64,000 bases of DNA, from assembly GCA_015039465.1 (NCBI GenBank), contig MU130679.1, positions 1 to 64,000 on the forward strand, in the 5' to 3' direction. A program made the translations under genes and the position numbers. Within the stretch, counting starts at the first letter, position 1. Every line of letters starts with the position of its first letter. Below, piece after piece: positions 34,806 to 45,298 of this stretch. Source of the DNA: Phlegmacium glaucopus. Taxonomy: Eukaryota; Basidiomycota; Agaricomycetes; Agaricales; Cortinariaceae. The notes under the pieces are model-generated. The model made no database searches. It was not told where the DNA came from and worked only from the letters and a program-made list of their open reading frames with translations.

Positions 34806-37372
34806 ATGTCTCCTACTGAAGATCTTGAGCACCAGCACCATTTGGTCAATGGCACTGACCAGGATGGACGAACACCAGTCAGTTTTTTCTGCTGGGTCTT
34901 GGCTAACGGCTTCTAATGGAAAATATTGCAGCTGGATAAAACCATTGACCGCATAGGAATGGGAAGTTACCAGTGGACATTATTATCGTTATGCGGTTTC
35001 GGTGAGTTTTTTTGTTAGCTCTACACCCTCTGGTTCTTATTTATTTTCTCTCAAGGTTGGATGGCAGACAATGTTTGCTGTCATATTGAATGGGTTTGAA
35101 TCGTATTAACGCTATTCATTATAGATGTGGATACAGGCAATTGCAATCATATTACCCCGAGTCCAACAACATTACGCAGGTGAGGCTGACCATTGGAAAT
35201 TTTTTACGAGATTCTCAACGCGCTTCAGTGCCTGATAGCTACATCGGTACCGTTTCGTCTTCAATGTTTGCTGGGATGATGATTGGTGCGATTGGCTGGG
35301 GCACATGTAAGTCAATCTCCTAATCTCATAATTAAAGCTCATTCTTCTATAAAGGCTCCGATCTCATGGGACGAAGTGCAGCCTTCAACTCAACCCTCTT
35401 TTTCACTGCTCTCTTTGGTCTCTTGGCATCCTTCTCGAATTCATTCCTTACGCTTTGCATTGCACTTTTCTTCCTGGGAAGTTCAGTAGGGGTGGGGCAT
35501 TCTAAAAACTCTGCCGATTTTGTTTGCTAACCCCTCTCTTCTCCAGGGCTCAATGCCAACAGACGGCACCCTCTTGCTAGAACACATGCCCAAAGAAAAG
35601 CAGTACCTTGTAACCGCCCTTTCCGTTTTTTTCTCATTTGGTGCCGTACTATCGGCCGTCGTTGCTCTTCTTGTCCTCCCACAAAATTCCTGTCCCCCCT
35701 CCTCTCTAGTCCCCTGTGAAGTAGACGTCCAAAACCGAGGTTGGAAGTATCTTCTTATCACCCTCGGCCTTATAGTACGTACTCAAATCGAAGCATCATT
35801 GTACCAGTGGTTGCGACAGCCTCTTACCTCTATTTTTACGTAGACTCTATCGATGTTCCTGGCTCGCATGGTCTTCTTCCGCCTTCACGAGTCTCCTCGA
35901 TATCTGGTCCATGCAGGGCGACCACAAGATGCGGTTAAATCATTGCAGTTGATTTCACGCTTCAATGGCTCTGACATCTCTTTAGAGTTGGAAGATGTCA
36001 GAGATCACCACCACGATGCGCCTGCCACAGCGGAAGGAAACTTCTCCAAATTTGATGCCTGCTCACCGATGAACTCTGCCACGGCTTTTGCTCCAAGCTT
36101 CATTTTGGATGAACCCACTTCGATTATAGGAGATCCAAGCAATCATGGTGCTCAAGCCTCGCGACCAGTTCTGATCACGCATTATGCGTCCACGGGAGAG
36201 ACTCCCAATCTAGATTCCCGTGGCAGCTCCACACCAGAACAAAATATGCCTTCGGATTCACCCACAGAACCTATGTTGAAAGATCTTGCTACAAATGCTG
36301 GTGAATCCTCATTTCGCAACAGTCTTTATTCTATTAGGCAACGTCGAGAATCCGCTGCATCTCATCGGTCATTCATATACGAGCGAAAAATATTTTGTGT
36401 TCTACCCAGGTGGTTGAGACGACCGTTGTGGGCATGGTGGGATCGGGTTATGATGGTGCTGGCACCTAAGTGGCGGAGGACAACACTACTTGTGTGGTCG
36501 GTGTGGTGTGCGATGTCACTAGGTCCGTCAATTTCACCCTCAATTTCATCTACCACTTTGCGCCGCTAACGATCTTTCTATCTAGCTTATACAATGTTTA
36601 ATGTCTTCCTTCCAAAGTTGTTGGAAACCCGATCAAGTTCTGATGTGACTCAGACGCTAGAACAGAGTTTATGGGATGTTGCGATATTTACTATTGGTGG
36701 ATGTCCAGGTGCCATTGTGCGTTTTCTTGTTTCCCTTGTTTTTCGCCCGCATATAGCCAACTTATTTCGATTTCGCGCGTAGATTGGTGCATACCTAATA
36801 GAATCGAGGCTGGGTCGAAGATGGTCATTAGCAGGGAGCACGTTCATTACTGCTTTTTTCTGTGTAGTATTTGTTCTCGTGCAGTCGAGATGGGCTGTTA
36901 GATTGAGCACTGTGGGGATAAGTTTGAGTGCGACGGTGGGTTTGAAAAATTTGTTGGACACTCATCACATTTTTATATCCATTGCTTCCTTAGACGATGT
37001 GGGCTGTATTATATGGATGGACCCCCGAGATATTCGGTACAAAGAGTGTGTAAACTCCTTCATTTCTGGCTGAACGGCTCAGTTATTGACCCTCTCTCTT
37101 TCCTAGTCCGAGGTACTGCTTGTGGCATTGCGTCGGCGCTTTCGCGAATGTACGTTGAACATTGCATGCTATCTTCTTAACACTGAGCGATATTATTTTT
37201 TAATAGAGGTGGCATGATAGCTCCTATCCTCGGAGGAATTCTTTTAATGATGAACCGATCAATCCCAGTATACACCAGTGTCGTGATTTTTGTCATTGCT
37301 GGATTTTGTGTCCTTTTGTTGAAGGAAGAGGCAGGGGAAGGAGGATATTCTGATAGAATTGTCATGCATTAG
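34806..37372 (+). CDS. Major facilitator superfamily transporter (SV2/sugar-porter-like)
   Basis: The start MSPTEDLEHQHHLVNG (ATG 34806-34808) is cytosolic. About twelve membrane segments follow: LSLCGFGWMADN|MWIQAIAIILPRV, SYIGTVSSSMFAGMMIGAIG, LMGRSAAFNSTLFFTALFGL, SFLTLCIALFFLGSSVGGS, and the conserved PTDGTLLLEHMPKEKQYLVT. After transmembrane segment 6, LHESPRYLVHAGRPQDAV is the typical loop motif. A loop of about 200 residues follows (36000-36500), Ser/Pro-rich and disordered. The second half has FNVFLPKLLETRS, FTIGGCPGAI, IGAYLIESRLGRRWSLA, YGWTPEIFGTKVRGTACGIA and GGMIAPILGGILL. It is close to the SV2-like branch; the substrate cannot be told. Many short introns are present. Confidence 0.9.
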
Positions 37373-37626
37373 GGGATGTCGTTGTACGATACTTACCCAC
37401 CAAGTACATAAGTATGTGGGACCTCCCACTTATCTATGATACATATTGACATAATTGTATTTTATTTCATATTTCCACCGTATCTCGTTTCGCCTTAATT
37501 CGGGCAACCTCGACTACGCGTTGAAAGCTTTGATCGACACCTTCATCCTTCTCCTGAGTAAGGCCATGTCTGGTATCGCCCTTGCAATACGAAATTGACA
37601 CTTGAATGGATTACATCGATCAAGGA

Positions 37627-39190
37627 TTATTTCTTGGTGTTTTTCTTCGCCACGCTTTCTGCACTCCTTATCCTTCCCCTAGATTTGCTGTCCTTCTTCC
37701 CACCCGATGGTTTACGTTGACCTGTAGTCTTCCTGGCACGTTCGCGGTCCTTCCCCTGACTTTTCACAATCCCGACGCTAGAGGCCAAAGCCATTCTAGC
37801 CTTCTTCTTCGCCAACCTCCTAGCGACACGGTCCGCATCGGTCGATTTACGTTGTTTGCGCTCGTCTTTCGATAAACCTGCCAGTTTTTCTCCAAGGAAG
37901 GGGTCTCCTTTAGGTATTATTACAGTAGTGGGGTCCCGCTTCTTGGATTTTGGAGCGGCCGTGTCTGGGAGTTTTGAACCGGGCAATGTTTTGCAACGCT
38001 GTACACGTAGTTTGCGTTTGGCAAATTTCAGTTTAGTCTCTTCGAGCGCCAAGAGTTCGTCTACGCATGCCCTGTCCTATATATGATAAGAAATAAGCTG
38101 TTGCTTAATGTACACATCTCAGTTGGACACTTACAGTGAATTGGACGTAAGCAAAACCCTTCCCAAGTTGCGTATCCCTATCTCTGACAATGCGTACACG
38201 CGTGACCCAAGCCAAAGGCTTTCTCGAGCCTTCTTCATCTGTGTCATTGTGAGCTTGAGGTATACCTTTCTCAGATGCCATGAGACCCTCAAAGAAAGCC
38301 CGTAAATCCTCTTCCTTGCTTGCAAAGTCAAGATTCCCGACAAAGACAGAGAGTTTAGGGTCGGTGTCGATGAGTGCGGATTTTTTTTCTGAATTTGAGG
38401 TAAGGGTTGATCCAGCGTTATTGTCCTTCCCTACAAGATCCACACGGATCATTCTCTCCATGAACAAAGTCCCATCACACCTTTCTGCAGCCAAGCGAGC
38501 AGCCTCATAAGGGTCTAGAGTTAGTGGAATAGGAGGTAGATTGGAAGGTCGGTTCTCAGTGTTGGTAGGATGAGCGAACACGATGTATGCGTTCACGGTA
38601 TCCGCAGTGGAGTGAAATTCTTGATTGATAAACGCGATTTTTTTCTTCTGGCTTGGAGTGATGTACTTTTTCTCGTCTTTTTTGACGACTGCCTCCTCTT
38701 CATCGACAGCTTTCGAGCGCCAGATTGATGTACGCTCTCGGTCATGGGGTCTGACCTCTTTCTTCGGCGTCTGTGGTTTAAGCTTAGTTTTAGTGTTGTT
38801 GCTATCCCCTTCGTCGTCAGAGGTCGGTAGCTTGGATGTAGGCGCCTGGAATGGTATAGAACGAAACCGTATAGATTCAATTTTTGCAGTGGGCACAAGG
38901 GTGAGAATGTGCCGTTGTAGTTGTTTCGACAAAGGCTATAGTAGTAAAAAGATTTGTTGGGGAACTGATAATAACGGGAAAATATATGCTCATCGACTGA
39001 CTTTTTTTGAAGCCAATTCGATCAGTAGGTTCCCCACAAAAATTGTCCGTTGGTCTCGTAGACTTGGCGTCTCGTCTTCAGGAATATGATACTTGTGTTT
39101 CAGTGTTCGAGGACTTTTTACCATATTCTTTTGAAGTGATTCATGAATCAACGTGGTAGTCGGTACTTGATCATCATTATCACTTTCCAT
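37627..39190 (-). CDS. NOP12: NOP12/RBM34-like nucleolar RRM protein
   Basis: A ribosome-biogenesis RNA-binding protein, probably needed for 25S rRNA maturation, acting in the nucleolus. The start MESDNDDQVPTTTLIHES (ATG 39188-39190) precedes RRM1 (RTIFVGNLLIELASKK; KIESIRFRSIPFQ; AYIVFAHPTN). A long charged insert inside RRM1 is characteristic of this family. RRM2 has SVFVGNLDFASKEEDLRAFF and LGKGFAYVQF, followed across an intron by ACVDELLAL. The C-terminus is strongly basic (KLKFAKRKLRVQRC, RRLAKKKARMALASS, KKNTKK), a nucleolar-type signal. It converges with the MFS gene. Confidence 0.88.
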
Positions 39191-39330
39191 GCTGGTCGTG
39201 TCTTTGGGTCTGTTAAGATTTTGGACTTATTAAATTATTTCATTTATCTTCTAACTGCTTACGTAAACTATAATAATAAAAATTAAAAATCAAGAATAAG
39301 CACTTTAGAGAGGTTCCTTAGAGAAATCTG

Positions 39331-39740
39331 CAGTCAAACCCCTCTTAACCCATACCCGTCGGTGGATGCCCCAAGGTATGGGTTATGGGAGGTTATGGGT
39401 TATGAGAGGTCAGTTTTGGTGTAAATTTCGGTTTGGTGCCTGCCACTATGGGTTATGGGGGGTTATGGCTTAGTAGAGGTATGGGTTAAGATTCTGAGGG
39501 GTTCAACTGTAGTATGATATTGCACTTTTCACTTTATCACAGCGCTAATGCATCATTATCAATTGATCGTCTTTACCGTTGACTCTGTCATAACCCCCTC
39601 CATGGACATCAAAAACCATGGGTTTTCACATGGTATGGGTTCCAAGAGAGGTGTTATAGAGTGCTTCTGGTAGCTGGGTTATCACAGGTTACTTATGGGC
39701 TATCACGAGTGTGGGTTATGGCAGAGTCAAGTTTCAACTG
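39331..39740. repeat. MITE-like element(s) with inverted termini and GGTTATGGG phrases
   Basis: The left end cagtcaaacccctc (39331) and right end gaggggttcaactg (to 39509) are inverted, and the similarity extends to ttaacccatacc on both sides. A ta dinucleotide follows the right end. Between the ends, tatgggttatgg is repeated several times. A second inverted pair, gactctgtcataacc (39580) and ggttatggcagagtc (39713), is followed by another tttcaactg end at 39740, so two nested or overlapping copies are likely. The CAGT..CAA ends resemble pogo/Tc1-like elements. No transposase is present. Confidence 0.6.
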
Positions 39741-40288
39741 TTATTTTGTATTAGATTACATATAGATGATGTATGTAACTGTACTATTTAAAATTAATGA
39801 GCCCTGCATACAGTTTCCCTAGCAATCAGGGTTTTAGTCTGTACCCATTACGTATTTGTGGACCCTCACTATTCAACACTATTCAATCCGCGCTTTTCCA
39901 TGCTCCTTCCCCACTGCGAAGTGCATTGATGATTCCATACCAAATTTGGAGCTATCTTTGATATTTGACGGTCTCTGTGCATACAAAAGATGGGCTTGAA
40001 GCGACGCAGCCACCCAGTTCTGGGCCCTGGCTGTCGTATGTGCTACAATATAGGGCCACAAGTTAACCCCATAGTACTAGTTGACTAGCGCACATTGTTG
40101 ACAGGAAGTTTCGAGGGGCCTCGACACGCTAGAAGCTTGCAGGAAGTTGATCCTGAATCTAAAGTTGCCAGCAAAGCAAGGGTCCCCAACGGTTCTCAAA
40201 GGCTTTAAAAGCTCAAAAAGTCTGACGTTTATGTAGTTCTCAAACTCCCCTCCTGCCTATCCCCACAGACCTCCGTTTTAATTTCATC

Positions 40289-41094
40289 ATGACCGGAACA
40301 GAATTTTGGCTGGCATACCAACTGGCGTCTCGCTCCAACCAAGCTCCCACTACCCAGCTCATTGAACTGGAATTCCAAAACCACAAGCTCTTTGACTTGG
40401 AAGACGTCCTTGACTATGGTATGTACTTCAGGTGACCATTTGAAACTCACTGATAGAGGTGGTTTATATCCTTCAAGTTTTCCACCAGGGCTACGTCGAG
40501 GCTAGGTACAGGCCCTTCACGCGGTGGGAACGCAAAGACGCTCAAAAGGTCAAAGTCAGCCAACCGGTCGAGGACCTCCTCAAGCAGGGTGTTGGCAAGA
40601 CCCCAGAAAATGCTTTGAAGCTCGTTGTTGGTTAGTATACCAGTTACCAATGTATATGTCCATGTCCACTGTCATTAACCATACGGCCCCTCGAAGATGA
40701 CATGCCAACTTCGTTCTGGTTCAGCTACGTCTATCTCCACGGCCACGCGGCGTCTCATCCAGCTGTCATACAACGTGTTAAATTGAACGAACATCCGGCC
40801 AAGTTTGAACGTCTAGCCCATATCACCAACTATATTTTCGGCCAAGGCTTCCTCGCTGCCAAACTGAGGCCCGTGGTTCACTGGGAGAAAGCTTGTGGCG
40901 CCCGGGTCGAAGAAAATGTTTGCGTCAATATCCTCCTGATGGAAGGCCAAGCTACTTGCGAAGAGAAACCTTTGCGGCTAGTTATTGGTAGGATATCAAA
41001 TTACCATGACTGCATCAGATTATCAATCAGATTGTTTGTAGATGCAGCGCCTTCGTGCTTCTTGGGATGCCATTGTCATCGTTGCACCTTGTGA
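40289..41094 (+). CDS. Orphan protein of about 215 residues
   Basis: Four exons (40289-40418, 40457-40630, 40697-40987, 41042-41094) join in phase from MTGTEFWLAYQLASRSNQ. Segments include IELEFQNHKLFDLEDVLDY, VVYILQVFHQGYVEARYRPF, KLVVDDMPTSFWFSYVYLHG and VCVNILLMEG. No domain is recognised. The last intron (54 bases) has no in-frame stop and could be retained without shifting the frame. The open frame after it ends soon with a Cys/His-rich tail (CFLGCHCHRCTL). It stands alone beside the MITE-like repeat. It could also be a remnant of a larger transposon-borne gene. Confidence 0.45.
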
Positions 41095-41960
41095 GGTTCC
41101 CACTGCCGTTGCGTGCATGACAATTCGCCCTCGACGTCAATGCTGTGATCTTACAAGCTTTTTTGTGTCATGCTCTCTAACCACGCTTTATTTATTCGTC
41201 TTTGCCTTCTTTTGTCTCCCGTTCATTATTCAATGTGAACTTGATTCACGACATGGGTGAAGGATAGGTATTGTGGCTTACTTTCAGATCTACGTATTGA
41301 GGTTATTAGTTTAGTATCAAAAGATTAGTTACTGAGCGTGATAAAAATTCCAAGTACACTGTCAGTGTACAACCTAAGTGTAAGTACGACCCAGCCAACA
41401 TGTAGTTGAGGCTTGAGCGCTGAAGATGCGGCTGAGATTGGTATCATGATTTTACTCTCGAAATGAATATTTAATTATTAAATTAATATGGTGCGGGGGT
41501 CGGTGGCCCGATCCTATCTTCAATCTTGTAGCATTCACGTTACGGCAGTCATAAATCTTAACCTGCTTATATCACGAACCCTATCATACCGAAGATTTGG
41601 AAGGTTCGTCCTGCCGCACTGGCATCCGCGTTGCGCACTTGTCGTAAATACGAAGTTTTCAGAGTGGTGAATATCGGAGCGACGAAATAATATTTAGGAG
41701 AAAAGATGTTCAAATTCAAAGTTGATAGTTGCAAGCTAAGTGGTTTGATATAATTGCCTTGGGCATGGATGAGGTTAATAATAATATTGCCCAGAGATCT
41801 TATCTTGGTCATTTTCAGGGATCGTTGTTGAGGGCAGGTTTGTTCGCGCCTTTATGTAATGCCTGATCACCTGCTTCTGGTCGCATCGCACACCGCCTTG
41901 ATCTTTCGGCGGCACAAGTCCTCACGAGTCTGCATCCAACATCCATCTCGGTTTTCTAAT
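41095..41960. other. Intergenic before the second MYND gene
   Basis: AT-rich sequence with an acactgtcagtgta near-palindrome around 41355. An upstream in-frame ATG for the next gene exists at 41859. No gene or repeat is supported. Confidence 0.4.
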
Positions 41961-43170
41961 ATGCCTCGACGCCAAAGGCATTATTCAATTTTTTTGCCAC
42001 CAAGCCTTTCCATGTCCGAGCTTGTCAAAACGACCCTTGATCACGACTCAACGGATATGCTCATCGACAAATGGTTGGAACATCGCAATTTTGGCCATGA
42101 TGCATATCACGAGTGGTTTAAAGATGTCCGCGAGCGTAAACACGCCCATTCTCAGAAACAAATTGTTGCTTGGAATAAAGGAGATTTCCTACCAGAAAAT
42201 GTCTTTTGTCGCACAGTGGATACCGGACGTTTGATTCCTCTCGATAGAACATGGACTACGCATGTTTATCATCATCATTCCATGCAGGAAAGGAAGCTAT
42301 CTATGATGCCTGTGGTTTTTACGATGGTGCCCGATTTTGCTCGTCTAAACAAGTTTTTAATCTCAAACTATTCGTAAATTCAGCTTCCGGAACTTATGCT
42401 CCTACGCGGAATGCACGATACCGGATGCGATGAAATATATATCATCGTCACGGACATCAAAAAACAGGAGATGGATGACATTACGGAGTACTTCAAGATG
42501 GCCAGCCGATATTGCTTTGGACGGCGCTGTAAGCCCAGCATAGAGCGTCAAATCCAATACGAACGTTCGTGTGCACGAGCAAATTCAGGTTTCCATTGCC
42601 GACTAAAAATGTCCCCGAAAGATAGACATGCGTTTAAGCCATACTCTCCTTCGTCAACGACGTACCCCGTGTTTCCCTCAAATCGACCTTACACTACGGG
42701 CAATTTTACATGAAAAGCGTCCTCGATTCGTCGTTCTCTTTTCACACCAAACGACATCCTACTCCCAAATCTTCTTCACTCACCCGTCTTACGTCCCGGA
42801 TGAGGATATTTTCTACGACTATCCAACCGGATGTCCCAATCCTTGTTGTACCGATGACTGCGAGATGATCCGTTTCCCGAGGCGAGGCCCCGAGGCAGCA
42901 TCGATTCTTCAAATCAAAACGACGAAAAGACGTCAACGCTTCAAACCAAGAGAGATGTGCAATTGGATCGACTGCGACGTTCCATTCGGAACGATTCCCG
43001 CCCAAACCATCTCTGCTAGTGGAAGCTCTGATGGTTCGGACATCAGCGTGGAATCGGCACCGAAAGTGAATGGACAATTATGCAGCAAGTGTAAAATGGT
43101 GAAGTATTGCTCTCCCGAGCATCAGAAGAAGGACTGGGACGAGCATCGGCGGGTTTGCGTGAAAATGTAG
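41961..43170 (+). CDS. MYND zinc-finger protein (C-terminal finger)
   Basis: The likely start is MPRRQRHYSIFLPPS (41961); an in-frame ATG at 41859 would add 34 residues. Plausible introns lie at 42312-42383 and about 42563-42640, giving SMMP|LPELMLLRGMHDTGCD and QYERS|HTLLRQRRTPCFPQ. The C-terminus has CNWIDCDVPFGT and then LCSKCKMVKYCSPEHQ and DWDEHRRVC, a MYND finger whose first CxxxxC is separated from the rest by about 30 residues with a Ser-rich insert. The middle (LRAILHEKRPRFVVLFSHQ, GCPNPCCTDDCEM) is unassigned. The role is unknown. Confidence 0.7.
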
Positions 43171-43455
43171 AATGGTCGCTATCGCTTGTTTCAGCGACTT
43201 GGCTATCTTGGCATTTTTCGTATTTTCTGCCGTCTTGAGGTATTATTATTATTTTCTCCTAGCGTTCAGGTGTCTGTATCCGATATCTTATTTCGTCCAT
43301 GGCGTTACATACTTGAACATTCATATTTTTCTTGTACTCCGTATGTATCTTTATGATATTTTGGACCCTGGTAGGTTGTTTGGTTGACGTATGTAAACTA
43401 AACAATGTCATCATCTTCGGTAGCTGTGGAACCTTGAACTTTGACTATCAGACTA

Positions 43456-44639
43456 ATGTCGCTACGCTACCTTTCAGCTCGGCTTGCTCAGCAGGCAATT
43501 TCGAACCTCCAATAGCCAATTCAATCTCGTACTAAGATGACTGTTTTCTAGATCGACGAAGAACTAATGAGCGCTTCTGGCGCGTTCAGTATTGACCAGG
43601 TGTGAACTCAATTGAAACAACTGCTGAAGTCGCTCAACGTGCTGCTTCAGTTAATGGAACTGGCTGGTTTAGCTTGTGCACAGACACTGGCAACAACTTA
43701 TCGCAAAGACGTATATCCCCGTGTTCTAGTCTGTTGTGGACCAGGGAACCAAGGTTGGTTGCTGAAGATATAGTTTGGACGGATGTTGATAAAGGAAACA
43801 TTGACCTTGAAAGGAGGGGACGGTCTCGTTGCTGCGCGTCACTTAGGTAGGATCTTCGGGGGGTCTAGCGCTGGCCTTTAGCACTATGCATGGCAGAACA
43901 CTTACTATCTTGTCGTTTCTATAGGCATGTTTGGATACAAACCGACAATCTTCATGCCCAAAGTAATGCGACATTTTCATATGACAAAAGATATCGCACT
44001 CAACTTCCCTTTTAGCCTGGTTCGAAAGATATCTACATGGTGAGATCCAAGGAAGTTTCATTCATACCACTAGGTCGTCGAAGACTGACGCAAAATAAAC
44101 AAACCCTAGCGTCTACAAAAACAATGCGAAAACATGAAAATTCCCATTATCCCGCCTTCCAATGACATCCAGGAGCTCCATAAGGCTCTGCATGTCTCGG
44201 ACGTTATTCTAGATGCCATCTTTGGGTTTTCATTTAAGCCACCTATTCGAGCCCCTTTCGATGAAGTCCTCCCAATTCTCAATGAAGCCCGCCTCCCAAT
44301 TGTCTCAGTTGATATTCCATCTGGATGGGATGTGGAAAATGGGAACGACCTCGGTGTAGGTTTACATCCTAATGTCCTGATTAGCTTGACGGCACCAAAA
44401 GAAGGCGTGAAGGACTTTAGAGGGAAACATTTTCTCGGAGGAAGATTCGTACCCAAGTGGGTTTTGTCTTTTCTTTTCTTTTTTTTTTTTTCATTCACGA
44501 GTTGCTGAGCAATTATTGATTTGATATTTTTTGACCTAGATTTATAGAGGAGAAATTCCAACTAAACCTTCCGGTTTATCATGGGCATGACCAGATTGTT
44601 GAATTATCCGAGGGATCGCCACACATTCCGAGATACTAG
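43456..44639 (+). CDS. NAD(P)H-hydrate epimerase (YjeF N-terminal type)
   Basis: It repairs damaged NAD(P)H by epimerising the R/S hydrates for the dehydratase; human NAXE is the homologue. Exons start MSLRYLSARLAQQ (43456-43494), then IDEELMSASGAFSIDQ (43552-43599), LMELAGLACAQTLATTYR, VCCGPGNQG|GDGLVAARHL, GMFGYKPTIFMPK, and VILDAIFGFSF, VSVDIPSGWDV, APKEGVKDF, FLGGRFVPK|FIEEKF, LPVYHGHDQIVELS, ending at 44637-44639. The Rossmann GPGNQGGDGL and VDIPSGW motifs are diagnostic. Intron 1 (43495-43551) appears to start with GC (CAG|GCAATT). The 13-residue first exon might be a short targeting sequence. A separate YjeF C-terminal dehydratase is not in the window. Confidence 0.88.
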
Positions 44640-45298
44640 CAACGCAACTTTTACGGCCTTGCTGTGAACCGCTGGCCTTGGAGAAGAGCTAGAGATGTTG
44701 GAGGGTCAGAGTATAGTGGATGATTTTAGTATAAAGCGAATGTTGTGTGAGTCATGCTGTATGGATGTTAACTTTTCTATTACATAGGATTATTTTAAGC
44801 TCGAGAAATTTATTCTAAAAATATCAGTTTATGTTACCCTGCAAATCATCTGTTCATAGCAGGGGTACCGGCAGACAGGTGTACTGGTGGTCCCCCAACT
44901 CCAGATCTTATTAAAAGGCCGATCTTTATGCGCACTGGTAGCGCCGCAAATGAAATAACAGCATGCACAGAACTACCATAGCGATCTCTGATTCTTGAGA
45001 CCTGAGAAGAACCTAGCAAAGTAACATTGCTTCTTACTTTTCCGATTGTTCTTGTGTGTGTGCTCCAGACAGACGATCATTATTGTTGCCAGTATGCAAG
45101 TGGAAAACTGTCAAAATTGAGATATCCAGGTTGTGGAGTTATACAATGTGTCAATAAGATGTTCAAGCCAGGATGATGCTCACAACATTCAACGTAAGAG
45201 AAGAAACCTAAATCTGCCATTGTAATTGTTTCAGAGACCGCTATAAACATACCCTCAATATATTACTCTGACAATAAAAGTGCCGTTCCCAATCCTCT
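44640..45298. other. Intergenic between convergent genes (epimerase, AVL9)
   Basis: Holds both 3' UTRs. The sequence is mixed, without obvious repeats or a recognised RNA gene. Confidence 0.45.

Noticed and set aside
39360..39500. GGTTATGGG phrases as an interstitial telomere repeat
   Set aside because: The fungal telomere unit is TTAGGG. These phrases are irregular and lie between inverted ends, so a transposon origin fits better.
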